Source: Comamonadaceae bacterium UBA2237
Lineage (GTDB): Bacteria; Pseudomonadota; Gammaproteobacteria; Burkholderiales; Burkholderiaceae_C
NCBI GenBank assembly: GCA_002347905.1
Contig: DDYJ01000164.1
Span: forward strand, 1-14,607
DNA: 14,607 bases
Direction of reading: 5' to 3'
The position numbers and the translations under genes were made by a program. Shown in pieces: positions 7,103 to 14,607 of this stretch. How positions within the stretch are numbered: the stretch's first letter is position 1; each line of letters opens with the position of its first letter. A model generated the notes under the pieces. That model did no database searches, was not told the DNA's origin, and worked only from the letters and a program-made list of their open reading frames with translations.

Positions 7103-8257
7103 TTAACGAACAACGGCAAGTTGATCGCGTTTACCTGATTTATAGGTATAAAGGGTTAATGCGCCGTTTTTAATATCTCCTTTTGAATCAAAAGAGATAC
7201 TTCCCGTAACGCCTTTGAAACCTGATGTTTTTGCCAATTCTGGCAAATATTTAGCAGGATCAGTAGATTTAGCGCGTTGCATTGCATCCACCATCACGCT
7301 CACGGCGTCATAAACATAAGGGGCGTAGAGTTTGACATCGTCATTAAAACGCTTTTTGTATTTCACGCCAAAGTCGTCCATACCCTTCTTCAAAGCGCCG
7401 TCTACGCCACCCGCCTCAGCACAGACCACTTGGCCGTCGGCCATCGCGTCACCCGCCAACTTCACCAACTCAGTCGTGCAAATGCCGTCGCCTCCCATGA
7501 ACTTAGCGTTCAAGCCCAGAGATTTCATTTGTTTCAGCATTGGGCCACCGACAGCGTCCATGCCGCCAAAGAAAACGATGTCAGGCTTTTTGCCTTTGAG
7601 CGTTGTCAAAATAGACATGAAGTCAGTGGCTTTGTCTGTTGTGAACTCGTGGCCCACCAAGTTGCCACCGGCTGCTTTGACTGCTTTTTCAAACTCTTCG
7701 GCAACGCCTTGTCCATAAGCGGTGCGGTCATCAATTACCGCGATTGCTTTGCCTTTGAGGTCTTTGACGGCATAACGGCCCAAGGTGCCGCCCAAATGCA
7801 CGTCATCCGCTACCACGCGAAACGCGGTGTTAAATCCTTGACGGGTGTACTTGGGATTGGTAGCTGAGGGCGAAATTTGTGGAATCCCAGCATAGTTATA
7901 GATTTTGGAAGCGGGGATCGTGGTACCAGAATTTAAATGGCCAACAATGCCACTCACTTTGGCGTCTACCAATTTTTGGGCTGCAGCGGTGCCTTGCTTG
8001 GGATCTGCTGCATCGTCTTCCGCCACAAGTTCAAACTTGACTTTTTTGCCTCCGATGGAGATGCTTTTGGCATTCAAGTCTTCAATGGCCAAGCGGGCGC
8101 CGTTTTCGTTGTCTTTTCCCAAGTGGGCAATTGCGCCACTCAAAGGGCCGACGTGGCCAATTTTGATGACTTGCTCTTGCGCCATCGCCATACTGGCGAG
8201 AGACATTGCACTGGCAAGAGCAGTCAATTGAAATAGGGGTAAGGTATGAAAACGCAT
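7103..8257 (-). CDS. Branched-chain amino acid-type ABC transporter substrate-binding protein (LivK family)
   Basis: A 384-aa periplasmic binding protein. The start is ATG 8257, with AAGGAG (8265-8270) 7 bases upstream; a reading from 8305 would spoil the signal peptide. Residues 1-26 are the signal peptide (Arg2, Leu/Ala-rich core, AMA cleavage site before QEQVIKIG). The mature protein is a Peripla_BP_6 type I fold: IKIGHVGPLSGAIAHLGKD at its start, GIVGHLNSGTTIPAS and QISPSATNPKYT in the ligand pocket region, DRTAYGQGVAEEF, and a C-terminal TGSISFDSKGDIKNGALTLY. The family binds Leu/Ile/Val and many other amides, amino acids or aromatic acids, so the ligand cannot be named. No LivHMGF genes are nearby, so it is an orphan that must use a transporter encoded elsewhere. 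Confidence 0.92.
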   Translation of the reverse strand: MRFHTLPLFQLTALASAMSLASMAMAQEQVIKIGHVGPLSGAIAHLGKDNENGARLAIEDLNAKSISIGGKKVKFELVAEDDAADPKQGTAAAQKLVDAKVSGIVGHLNSGTTIPASKIYNYAGIPQISPSATNPKYTRQGFNTAFRVVADDVHLGGTLGRYAVKDLKGKAIAVIDDRTAYGQGVAEEFEKAVKAAGGNLVGHEFTTDKATDFMSILTTLKGKKPDIVFFGGMDAVGGPMLKQMKSLGLNAKFMGGDGICTTELVKLAGDAMADGQVVCAEAGGVDGALKKGMDDFGVKYKKRFNDDVKLYAPYVYDAVSVMVDAMQRAKSTDPAKYLPELAKTSGFKGVTGSISFDSKGDIKNGALTLYTYKSGKRDQLAVVR

Positions 8258-8282
8258 GTCAGAACTCCTTAAGGTTTTAAAA

Positions 8283-8312
8283 ATTACAGCAAAAAAATGA
8301 ACCAACTTTTAA
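8283..8312 (-). promoter_or_regulatory. Candidate sigma-70 promoter for the LivK-type gene
   Basis: Minus strand: TTAAAA as -35 (8307-8312, 4 of 6), an 18-base spacer containing seven T, and TGTAAT as -10 (8283-8288, 5 of 6). This would give a leader of about 20 bases ending in the strong AAGGAG site. It lies in the 68-base gap after holC on the same strand. Confidence 0.35.
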
Positions 8313-8325
8313 CGCGATTGGGATA

Positions 8326-8772
8326 TCAGGCAGTAGATTGTTTCAACTTTAAATCATGTCGCACGATGTTGAACCCTAGGTCGGTGTATTGTTTCCAACG
8401 ATTTCGCGCATATTGGCGATCGGCATCGTCTAGCGAGACAACTTCAATCACGCGCGCAAACTGCTCGGAACCGGCACACACCGTATCGCCTAAATTCAGC
8501 AAAACATCACGTGGGGTCAAAGCATCCATCGCATCCAAGTCGCTGGCCAAATGCACGGGGGAGGCCTGACGTAAAGCCTGAGGACTGTCCATCCTGCAAT
8601 GCGCCAAAAATTCCATTTGCGAGAAAGTCCACAAGCTTTCATCTAAATGCGCCATTTGCTCTTCAGGCACCACTACGACCACTTTAGCATTTGCAGCAAC
8701 CGCTTTGCGCAACAAACGGCATGCGTAGGCAACCTTGTCAGGCACGTTGAAATGGAATGCTATTTCAGTCAT
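8326..8772 (-). CDS. holC: DNA polymerase III chi subunit
   Basis: HolC (chi) is a small subunit of the replicative clamp-loader complex; with psi it links the complex to single-strand binding protein. ATG 8772 gives 148 aa, matching the E. coli length of 147; the longer frame runs back into pepA and is rejected. Recognisable features are the opening MTEIAFHFNVPDKVAYACRL, then AVAANAKVVVVVPEEQMAHL, the D..LWTFS..EFLAHC segment, P.V.LA, and the late LLNLGDTV stretch with a conserved acidic/Arg C-terminus. The start shares one base with the pepA stop (TGATG), so the two are translationally coupled. The pepA-holC pair is a conserved proteobacterial arrangement; valS, which often follows, is absent here. 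Confidence 0.93.
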   Translation of the reverse strand: MTEIAFHFNVPDKVAYACRLLRKAVAANAKVVVVVPEEQMAHLDESLWTFSQMEFLAHCRMDSPQALRQASPVHLASDLDAMDALTPRDVLLNLGDTVCAGSEQFARVIEVVSLDDADRQYARNRWKQYTDLGFNIVRHDLKLKQSTA

Positions 8773-10217
8773 CAAGCCTTGGTACGCAACAAATAATGCA
8801 AAAGCAGGCCAACTGGACGGCCAGTTGCGCCTTTGGCGGCACCCGTTTTCCAAGCTGCACCAGCAATATCCAAGTGCGCCCAAGGGAAATCCTTGGCAAA
8901 GCGCTGTAAAAACTTAGCGGCTGTCACGGCACCAGCATCGCGCCCTGCAATGTTGGCTACATCGGCAAAATTAGATTTCAAACCCTCTGCGTACTCTTCA
9001 TCTAAAGGCAAACGCCAGCACAAGTCCATAGACTCTTCGCCCGCTTGAATCAGCGCTTGCGCTAAGTCGTCTGACGGCGAGAACAATCCGCTGCGAATAT
9101 GTCCTAAAGAAATCACGCATGCACCGGTCAACGTCGCTATATCGATCACTGCACGTGGTTTGAACCGTTTGGCATAGGTCAGCGCATCACACAAAATCAA
9201 ACGGCCTTCTGCATCGGTATTGAGCACTTCAATGGTTTGACCACTCATGCTAGTCACCACATCTCCTGGCTTGAGCGCGCTGCTACTGGGCATGTTTTCG
9301 CAGGTAGGGATCAAGCCAACCACATTGATAGCCGGCTGGAGCGCAGCCAAAGCTTCAAAAGTTCCCAAAACGCTGGCTGCGCCACACATGTCGAACTTCA
9401 TCTCGTCCATGCCAGGACCGGGTTTGAGTGAAATACCGCCCGTGTCAAAGGTAATGCCCTTGCCAACCAGCACCGTAGGAGCGACTGTTTTTGCAGCACC
9501 TATGTATTGCAAAACAATAAAACGCAATGGCTCGCTAGAACCTTGTGCCACTGCGGCAAAAGAACCCATACCAAGCTTTTCTACCTCTTTAGGGCCTAAC
9601 ACTTGGCATTTGATACGAGACTTTTTAGCTAACCCTTGTGCAGCACGCGCCAACATGGTTGGTGTGGCATGGTTGGCTGGGCGGTTACCCCACTCCTTGG
9701 CCAGTGCTACCCCTTGTGCCAAAGCAGTTGCAGTCGTGAACGCGCTCTTCACCGCTTTCACTTTTTCTAGCGTTGGCAAACCCACTACTACGCGCTTGAG
9801 CAATGCTGCTTTAGCTGAGGGCTTGGTGGTAGTAAAAACGTAACTAGCATCAGACACCGCTTGCACGACTGCATGAACACGCTGCTGCGTACCGTCCGGC
9901 ATACACACGGCTATAGATTTCGGATTCGCTGATTTCAGAGCGGCAACAGCAGCATGGGTTGCAGTGCGAACGGAGCGAGCAGATCCTTCGCCTGTGCTTA
10001 CCAATACCAATCGTGGTGCTTTAACACCCTCAGCATGCCATATCGATAAAAGTTTTCCCACAGTGTCATCAAGGTCTGCAGTTGAACGCGCCTTGGTGAC
10101 CCATTGCGAAATGGCATCGCGTCCAGGCTTGAAGTGGCTAGGTAAAAGCACCACTAAAGCGTCTGCGTTAAAACCAGCCGCAGCTTTCAAATCGAGGGTC
10201 TTGAGTTCAAAGTTCAT
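8772..10217 (-). CDS. pepA: Leucyl (cytosol) aminopeptidase, M17 family
   Basis: A 481-aa two-metal aminopeptidase that removes N-terminal residues, with Leu preferred, in the cytoplasm; PepA of E. coli also binds DNA in Xer recombination and carAB control. The N-terminal macro-like domain covers about 1-150 and the catalytic domain about 165-480. Metal and catalytic residues sit at the expected spacing: Lys253, Asp258 (VGKGITFDTGG), Lys265, Asp276 (KFDMCGAA), and Asp335 and Glu337 in the M17 signature NTDAEGRL (333-340), with Arg339. The protein is about 20 residues shorter than E. coli PepA (503), mostly N-terminally. The start is ATG 10217, with GGAAAG 8 bases upstream. It is divergent from lptG across a 91-base gap and overlaps holC by one base. 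Confidence 0.96.
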   Translation of the reverse strand: MNFELKTLDLKAAAGFNADALVVLLPSHFKPGRDAISQWVTKARSTADLDDTVGKLLSIWHAEGVKAPRLVLVSTGEGSARSVRTATHAAVAALKSANPKSIAVCMPDGTQQRVHAVVQAVSDASYVFTTTKPSAKAALLKRVVVGLPTLEKVKAVKSAFTTATALAQGVALAKEWGNRPANHATPTMLARAAQGLAKKSRIKCQVLGPKEVEKLGMGSFAAVAQGSSEPLRFIVLQYIGAAKTVAPTVLVGKGITFDTGGISLKPGPGMDEMKFDMCGAASVLGTFEALAALQPAINVVGLIPTCENMPSSSALKPGDVVTSMSGQTIEVLNTDAEGRLILCDALTYAKRFKPRAVIDIATLTGACVISLGHIRSGLFSPSDDLAQALIQAGEESMDLCWRLPLDEEYAEGLKSNFADVANIAGRDAGAVTAAKFLQRFAKDFPWAHLDIAGAAWKTGAAKGATGRPVGLLLHYLLRTKA

Positions 10218-10308
10218 AATTACGTCTTTCCATTGCCCTGATGGTATTCCATTCTGCTCACCCCAAAGACATGCTTACACGTGATTTCCTGCCGAATCGA
10301 AAGATCAC

Positions 10309-11406
10309 ATGAAGACCTTTAGGCGCCTTATTTTTGGGGAAATTATCAACGCGGTGACCTTTGTCACCGTGGGTTTCTTAGCCTTGTTTTTCTTCTTCGA
10401 CTTTGTCGACGAAATTCAAGGCATTGGCAAAAACAATGGCGCATACAAGTTAGAACACGCCTTGACCTTTGTTGCCACCTTGGTCCCTAGCCACTTGTAC
10501 GAACTACTTCCCATATCGGTACTGATCGGCACCATATTTGTTATGGCGCGATTTGCACAAAGCTCTGAATTCACCATATTGCGCACCAGCGGCTTGGCAC
10601 CTGCCATGGCTTTAAAAAACTTATTGGGGCTCGGTCTGGTGTTTGTCTTACTGACCTTTGCAGTTGGTGATTACCTTTCACCCGCAAGTGACCGATTTGG
10701 TCAACTGTTGAAATCACGTTACATGGGACAAATCACTGTGGGACTCACAGGTGCGTGGTTGCGCGAGAAACAAGACGACCGCAGCTTTGCCGTGAATGTC
10801 GCAACACTCACTCCCGAAGGGCAACCCAGCGGCATACGTATTTTCGAATTCAACAAAGATGGGCAATGGTTAGCGCTTATCAAAGCCAAATCTGGGGTGG
10901 TTGCAAACGACACATGGGAACTTCAAGGGGTTGAACGTAACGAACTCGTTCGCCAAGGCACTGAGGCTTCTTTAAGCCGTAAATACAAAGAAACTGAATC
11001 GTGGCCTACAGGAATCACCTCAGAAATGATTTCGGTGGCCCTACTCAAACCTGACCGCATGGGAACGATCGACTTGTTTCAGTACATCCGCCACTTAAGC
11101 GCGAATGGCCAAACCACACAACGCTTCGAAATCGAGTTTTGGAAAAAAGTTTTCTATCCCATGAGTTGCTTGGTGATGATGGTGCTCGCCCTACCCTTCG
11201 CCTATTTGCACTTTCGCTCTGGCAATATTGCCACGCATGTGTTCATGGGCGTATTGGCAGGCATTAGTTTCTTTTTGCTCAACAACGTGTTTGGTTACAT
11301 CGGCAATATCAATAATTGGGCCCCATGGTTTGCCGCCGCAGCGCCGGGTATGTTGTATTCGCTTGCTTCATTAGCCGCATTTGGCTGGCTAGTCTTGCGT
11401 CAATAA
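10309..11406 (+). CDS. lptG: LPS export ABC transporter permease LptG
   Basis: LptG is one of the two inner-membrane permeases that, with LptF and the ATPase LptB, extract LPS and pass it to LptC-LptA. The 365 aa match the family. Membrane helices lie near 12-33, 55-78, 98-118, then after the periplasmic beta-jellyroll (about 130-265) at about 280-300, 305-325 and 338-362. I prefer LptG to LptF because of FFFFDFVDEIQGIGK after helix 1, SSEFTILRTSGL, VGDYLSP, GAWLREKQ, the LFQYIRHLSANGQTTQRFE stretch and the FWKKVFYP...LALPFAYLH block, all LptG-like. LptF itself is not at this locus, although in many proteobacteria lptF stands between pepA and lptG. The start is ATG 10309, weak ribosome site (GAAAG). 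sirB/cbiX follows after 6 bases. Confidence 0.9.
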   Translation: MKTFRRLIFGEIINAVTFVTVGFLALFFFFDFVDEIQGIGKNNGAYKLEHALTFVATLVPSHLYELLPISVLIGTIFVMARFAQSSEFTILRTSGLAPAMALKNLLGLGLVFVLLTFAVGDYLSPASDRFGQLLKSRYMGQITVGLTGAWLREKQDDRSFAVNVATLTPEGQPSGIRIFEFNKDGQWLALIKAKSGVVANDTWELQGVERNELVRQGTEASLSRKYKETESWPTGITSEMISVALLKPDRMGTIDLFQYIRHLSANGQTTQRFEIEFWKKVFYPMSCLVMMVLALPFAYLHFRSGNIATHVFMGVLAGISFFLLNNVFGYIGNINNWAPWFAAAAPGMLYSLASLAAFGWLVLRQ

Positions 11407-11412
11407 GGTTTT

Positions 11413-11778
11413 ATGCACGCGATTATTTTGTTTGCCCACGGTTCGCGCGACCCGCTTTGGCATAAACCAATTCAAGCGGTCGCGCAGCGCATTGCAGAAC
11501 GTAATGCGCAAGTGCTTGTGCGCTGCGCTTATCTGGAACTCACAGCGCCCGACTTACTCCACGTAGCCAACGAACTAGTGCATGCAGGCGCAACCAGCAT
11601 GTCTGTAGTGCCATTGTTTTTAGGCGTTGGCAAACATGCCCGCGAAGACCTGCCCGTGCTCATGGCGCAAGTCAAAGCCGCCCACCCCACCCTCAACGTG
11701 ACCTGCCAACCCGCCGTGGGAGAGCAAGAACGCCTCCTCGATCTGTTAGCTGACATTGCTTTAAAAGGTGATGCATGA
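11413..11778 (+). CDS. Sirohydrochlorin chelatase-like protein (CbiX/SirB family)
   Basis: A 121-aa single-domain class II chelatase, the short CbiX/SirB type, which inserts Fe or Co into sirohydrochlorin to make siroheme or a cobalamin precursor. Both active-site histidines are present: His9 in LFAHGSRDPLW and His75 in PLFLGVGKHAREDLP, at positions close to those of B. subtilis SirB. An AAGG overlapping the lptG stop serves as ribosome site, 4 bases before ATG 11413. The stop overlaps the cysB start (ATGA), so a siroheme enzyme is translationally coupled to the sulfur regulator. This supports iron chelation for sulfite reductase, because siroheme is its cofactor; that is inferred from context. 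Cobalt use cannot be excluded from sequence. Confidence 0.88.
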   Translation: MHAIILFAHGSRDPLWHKPIQAVAQRIAERNAQVLVRCAYLELTAPDLLHVANELVHAGATSMSVVPLFLGVGKHAREDLPVLMAQVKAAHPTLNVTCQPAVGEQERLLDLLADIALKGDA

Positions 11779-12695
11779 ACCTGCACCAATTCCGATTTGT
11801 CCAAGAAGCTGTGCGCCGCGACCTCAACCTCACCGAAGTCGCCAAATCCCTGCACACCTCACAACCCGGTGTGTCGAAAGCCATCATTGAACTAGAAGAA
11901 GAACTCGGAATTGAAATTTTTGGTCGCCACGGCAAGCGGCTCAAGCGAGTGACTGAACCCGGACTTGCAGTACTTAAAAGCATAGAAGTCATCTTGCGAG
12001 AAGTAAGCAACCTCAAACGCATCGGCGAACATTACAGCGACCAAGACAGCGGCACCTTGTCAATCGCCACGACCCACACGCAAGCGCGCTACGTCCTACC
12101 CAATCCCGTGGCCCAATTACGAAAAAGTTATCCCAAAGTAAATGTCAGTCTGCACCAAGGTGCCCCTGCGCAAGTCGCACAAATGGTGTTGGAAGAAGTT
12201 GCTGAAATCGGTATCGCTACAGAATCATTGGCTGATTACCCTGAACTTGTCACACTGCCATGTTACGAGTGGCAACACGTGTTGGTCATTCCTGCCGCGC
12301 ACGCCTTGGCGAACAAAAGTGACATCACTTTGCAAGATTTGGCGCAAGAGCCCATCATCACCTACCACCCCTCATTCACTGGCAGAACGCGAATCGACAA
12401 AGCGTTTGCAGCCAAACATTTGAGTCCACGCATTGCACTGGAAGCGATCGACTCTGACGTTATCAAAACCTATGTTCGTCTAGGACTAGGAGTAGGCATC
12501 GTCGCTGAAATGGCCGTGCGCGAAAAATTAGACGACGACTTGGTGGTCCGCCCTGCTGGCAACTTGTTTGGACAAAACGTTGCGCGTATTGCCTTCAAAC
12601 GCAATGCTTATTTGCGTAATTTTGTCTACGACTTTGCCACCATGCTGAGCGACAGGTTGGACAAGCAGATGATTTTGAAGGCTTTAGAAAATTAA
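11775..12695 (+). CDS. cysB: LysR-type transcriptional regulator CysB
   Basis: CysB activates the cysteine-biosynthesis and sulfur-assimilation regulon when N-acetylserine is present and sulfide is low. The 306 aa include an N-terminal winged helix-turn-helix (about 1-60; NLTEVAKSLHTSQPGVSKAI is the helix-turn-helix) and a two-lobe effector domain (about 93-295). The anion-binding residues known from the Klebsiella CysB structure fall at identical positions: Thr100, Thr102 and Gln103 (TTHTQARY), Thr149 (GIATE) and Thr202 (SFTGR). DADVIKTY-like DSDVIKTYVRLGLGVGIVAE is also typical. It is about 18 residues shorter at the C-terminus than the E. coli protein (324). Cbl is the main alternative, but in Burkholderiales CysB is the usual member. 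It overlaps the chelatase gene by 4 bases and is probably read from the lptG or an internal promoter. Confidence 0.93.
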   Translation: MNLHQFRFVQEAVRRDLNLTEVAKSLHTSQPGVSKAIIELEEELGIEIFGRHGKRLKRVTEPGLAVLKSIEVILREVSNLKRIGEHYSDQDSGTLSIATTHTQARYVLPNPVAQLRKSYPKVNVSLHQGAPAQVAQMVLEEVAEIGIATESLADYPELVTLPCYEWQHVLVIPAAHALANKSDITLQDLAQEPIITYHPSFTGRTRIDKAFAAKHLSPRIALEAIDSDVIKTYVRLGLGVGIVAEMAVREKLDDDLVVRPAGNLFGQNVARIAFKRNAYLRNFVYDFATMLSDRLDKQMILKALEN

Positions 12696-12743
12696 AACTG
12701 TAACAAATCCGGGTTTTACTGATGATCTGCGCGTTTCCATTGA

Positions 12744-12773
12744 TTGACGATAGTTAGTTTCGCAGGTAATACT
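12744..12773 (+). promoter_or_regulatory. Candidate sigma-70 promoter for the Bug protein-hydrolase operon
   Basis: TTGACG at 12744-12749 (5 of 6 for a -35) is followed by a 17- or 18-base spacer and TAATAC or AATACT at 12767-12773 as -10. It lies about 30 bases before the AAGGAA ribosome site and ATG 12804. This is the clearest promoter-like pair in the window. Confidence 0.45.
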
Positions 12774-12803
12774 GAGTCGTTCACAACATAAAGGAATTTA
12801 AGT

Positions 12804-13772
12804 ATGAATCGCAGGATTGGTTTAGTAGCAGCATTGCTAAGCGGTTTGTTGTTAAGTCTCGGCAACAGTTGGGCAGCAGATTTCCCCAATCGCCCTATCA
12901 AATGGGTCGTTCCCTATCCACCTGCTGGAACAACAGATGTGCTGGCACGCATCGTTGCGCAAGCTTTAAGCGAGCGTTTGGGTCAACAAGTGATTGTGGA
13001 AAACAAGCCCGGTGGTGGCAACAACATTGGCACCGAGTTTGTAGTCAATGCCCCTGCCGATGGTTACACCATGCTTTTGGTCAACCCAGCAAATGGCATC
13101 AATGCGACGCTGTACAAAAAATTAAATTTCAACTTTGTGCGTGACATCACGCCTGTGGCTGGCATCGTACGCACACCCAATGTGATGGTCATCACCAGCG
13201 GATTACCGGTGAAGAGTGTTGCTGAGTTCATCGCTTATTGCAAAGCCAACCCAACCAAAGTCAATATGGCTTCTTCCGGCAGTGGAACGTCTGTGCATAT
13301 GTCGGGTGAGTTATTTAAATTCATGACGGGTTGCCAAATGGCACACATTCCCTACAAAGGCGCTGGACCTGCACTAACAGACCTGATCGCTGGTCAAGTT
13401 CACGTCTTGTTTGATAACTTGCCCTCTTCTGTGCCCCACATCAAATCCGGCCGAATTCGCGCTCTTGGTGTAACTTCTAAGAACCGTGAACCGTCTATGC
13501 CAGACATACCAACTGTCGGTGATACGGTCCCCGGTTACGAAGCAACCGCCTGGTTTGGGATTGGAATGCCAAGAGGGGTACCAAAAGAAGCAGTGGACCG
13601 AATCAACCAAGAAATAAACCGTATTTTGGCTGACCCCAAAATGCGCGAGCGCTTGGCTGAACTAGGCGGCTTACCAATTCCAGGCACACCAGAAGATTTT
13701 GGAAAAACCATTGTTGCTGAGACAGAAAAATGGGCCAAAGTGGTGACTACATCTGGCGCAACTGCTGAGTAA
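12804..13772 (+). CDS. Bug-family tripartite tricarboxylate transporter substrate-binding protein
   Basis: A 322-aa periplasmic binding protein of the Bug/TctC family, which is strongly expanded in Burkholderiales. The start is ATG 12804, with AAGGAA about 8 bases upstream. Residues 1-24 form a signal peptide (Arg3-Arg4, Leu-rich core, SWA before ADFPNRPIK). The mature protein has the Bug landmarks: FPNRPIKWVVPYPPAGTTDV, then QQVIVENKPGGGNNIGTEFV, NMASSGSGTSVHMSGELF, HIPYKGAGPALTDLIAGQVH, GRIRALGVTS, DIPTVGD and FGIGMPRGVPKEAVDRIN. The P-P-G-T-D loop and the IPYKGAGPAL..L..G segment line the ligand site. Known ligands are carboxylates and related small molecules, so the specific ligand is unknown. 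There are no TctA/TctB genes here. Its stop overlaps the start of a serine hydrolase. Confidence 0.94.
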   Translation: MNRRIGLVAALLSGLLLSLGNSWAADFPNRPIKWVVPYPPAGTTDVLARIVAQALSERLGQQVIVENKPGGGNNIGTEFVVNAPADGYTMLLVNPANGINATLYKKLNFNFVRDITPVAGIVRTPNVMVITSGLPVKSVAEFIAYCKANPTKVNMASSGSGTSVHMSGELFKFMTGCQMAHIPYKGAGPALTDLIAGQVHVLFDNLPSSVPHIKSGRIRALGVTSKNREPSMPDIPTVGDTVPGYEATAWFGIGMPRGVPKEAVDRINQEINRILADPKMRERLAELGGLPIPGTPEDFGKTIVAETEKWAKVVTTSGATAE

Positions 13773-14607
13773 TGCTCGCATTTCAAAGGGCGATTGATTT
13801 CTCCTTCGCGCATGAGACCAGCTGGAGTCGCGAAAACCTAGACAACTTCGGCATTCATAAAGCTGACCCTGAGCCTTGGAACCAATTACTCGGCCCCGTG
13901 CATCCGCGCGGTGGTGTCAGCGGAGTGATACACGTCGCTGGAGAAAAAGTCTGCGAATGGGGCGAACCCCACCGCGCAGACTTAACCTTCTCGATCGCCA
14001 AAACCTACCTCGCCATGCTCGCAGGTGTGGCACACGACACGGGTTTGTTACCGGACATCAACGAACCAGTGCACCGCAAAGTTGCCGGCGTTGGGTTTGA
14101 AGACCCCCACAACGCACAAGTCACTTGGATGCATTTGTTGCAGCAAACCAGCGAATGGCAAGGCAGTTGTTTCGGCATACCTGACCAAGTGGATCGTTAT
14201 CGGCATTTGCAATACCAACCCACTCCGCCCGTAGGAAAAAAAGGGGATGCAAGACCTTTACAAACACCTGGCACCTATTGGGAATACAACGATGTGCGCA
14301 TCAACCAATTAGCGCTTGCGCTATTGCACCTGTTTCGCCGCCCCTTACCTGACGTGTTTCGCGAGACCATTGCAGCGCCTTGCGGCGTGAGTAACAACTG
14401 GAAGTGGGAGGGATATCACAACAGTTGGGTAGACATAGACGGACAACGTATGCAGTCTGTACCTGGCGGCACGCATTGGGGTGGTGGCATGTCCATATCT
14501 AGCGTAGACCAGGCCTTGATTGGGCAGATGCTGCTCAACGGCGGTCGCGTAGGCAAAAAGCAAGTGTTATCTGAATCGTGGGTACGCAGCATGCATGCCC
14601 CTTGCGA
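13772..14607 (+). CDS. SxxK serine hydrolase (beta-lactamase/EstB family), truncated by window end
   Basis: The frame opens at ATG 13772, which shares one base with the preceding stop (TAATG), and runs to the right edge without a stop; 278 codons are visible. It resembles PF00144 serine hydrolases (class C beta-lactamase, EstB esterase, 6-aminohexanoate hydrolase types). FSIAKTYLAMLAG holds the nucleophile motif Ser74-x-x-Lys77. VTWMHLLQQTSEW (117-129) matches the usual 't..hLL.htSg' segment. EYNDVRINQLAL has Tyr172-Asn173-Asp174 at the Y-x-N position. GGTHWGGGMSIS and IGQMLLNGG match the 'GGl.sta.Dl..fgq.lLngG' region. The third catalytic-site motif would lie beyond the window. There is no signal peptide, so it is probably cytoplasmic, unlike true beta-lactamases. 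It may be an esterase or amidase acting on a compound delivered through the Bug protein; this is inference from coupling only. Confidence 0.85.
   Translation, partial: MLAFQRAIDFSFAHETSWSRENLDNFGIHKADPEPWNQLLGPVHPRGGVSGVIHVAGEKVCEWGEPHRADLTFSIAKTYLAMLAGVAHDTGLLPDINEPVHRKVAGVGFEDPHNAQVTWMHLLQQTSEWQGSCFGIPDQVDRYRHLQYQPTPPVGKKGDARPLQTPGTYWEYNDVRINQLALALLHLFRRPLPDVFRETIAAPCGVSNNWKWEGYHNSWVDIDGQRMQSVPGGTHWGGGMSISSVDQALIGQMLLNGGRVGKKQVLSESWVRSMHAPC

Noticed and set aside
7277..7867. A 196-codon plus-strand frame opposite the LivK-type gene.
   Set aside because: It is an antisense shadow rich in His, Val and Cys, with no start signal; the opposite strand encodes a full-length binding protein.
9247..9843. 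A 198-codon plus-strand frame opposite pepA.
   Set aside because: It is antisense to the conserved catalytic domain, its composition mirrors pepA codons, and it has no family pattern.
10309..11406. Calling this permease LptF because it is next to pepA.
   Set aside because: Position suggests LptF, but the sequence motifs fit LptG better throughout.
13772..14607. Calling the terminal gene an antibiotic-resistance beta-lactamase.
   Set aside because: It has the SxxK fold motifs but no signal peptide, and its pattern is closer to EstB-type hydrolases.
1..14607. CRISPR arrays, transposons, prophage genes, tRNA or toxin-antitoxin systems.
   Set aside because: I found no regularly spaced repeats, transposase or integrase motifs, or cloverleaf sequences, and gene content and codon use look uniform.

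Overview
The window reads as ordinary chromosomal DNA of a Gram-negative betaproteobacterium, most likely Burkholderiales and probably Comamonadaceae. The evidence is the protein style (ComEC N-terminus, LptG, the C-terminus of MreB, an orphan Bug-type binding protein) and the pepA-holC / lptG / sirB-cysB neighbourhood. Base composition is moderate, near half G+C by eye, which is low for that family. There are no rRNA or tRNA genes, CRISPR arrays, insertion sequences or prophage genes. Coding density is high and no gap exceeds 300 bases.

Layout. (1) 1-508 (+): a small lipoprotein with a TonB-C-like domain, whose true start may lie left of the window. It converges, with a 4-base overlap, on (2) comEC, the DNA-uptake channel (505-2907, -). 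Just upstream of comEC on the same strand lie a strong intrinsic terminator and a secreted surface-adhesin-E-like protein (2979-3407, -). (3) 3564-5589 (+): a compact RidA / divergent MlaE-like permease / MCE-domain unit with no ATPase gene. It converges on (4) mreB (5636-6673, -), preceded on the same strand by a 63-aa unknown gene with a TTG start and an orphan LivK-type binding protein (7103-8257, -). (5) 8326-10217 (-): pepA-holC with overlapping stop and start codons, divergent from (6) lptG - sirB/cbiX - cysB (10309-12695, +). (7) 12804 to the right edge (+): a Bug/TTT-type binding protein overlapping by one base a cytoplasmic SxxK serine hydrolase cut by the window end.

How the genes relate: several serve the envelope (LPS export by LptG, phospholipid-type transport by the MlaE/MCE pair, shape by MreB, surface proteins). 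A second theme is assimilation: a siroheme chelatase is coupled to the sulfur regulator CysB, and two orphan solute-binding proteins would feed transporters encoded elsewhere.

I found no dramatic new defence or mobile system. The points most worth checking are the ATPase-less RidA-MlaE-MCE unit, the comEC start lying inside a terminator hairpin, mreB without mreCD, lptG without lptF beside pepA, and the coupled binding-protein/serine-hydrolase pair.
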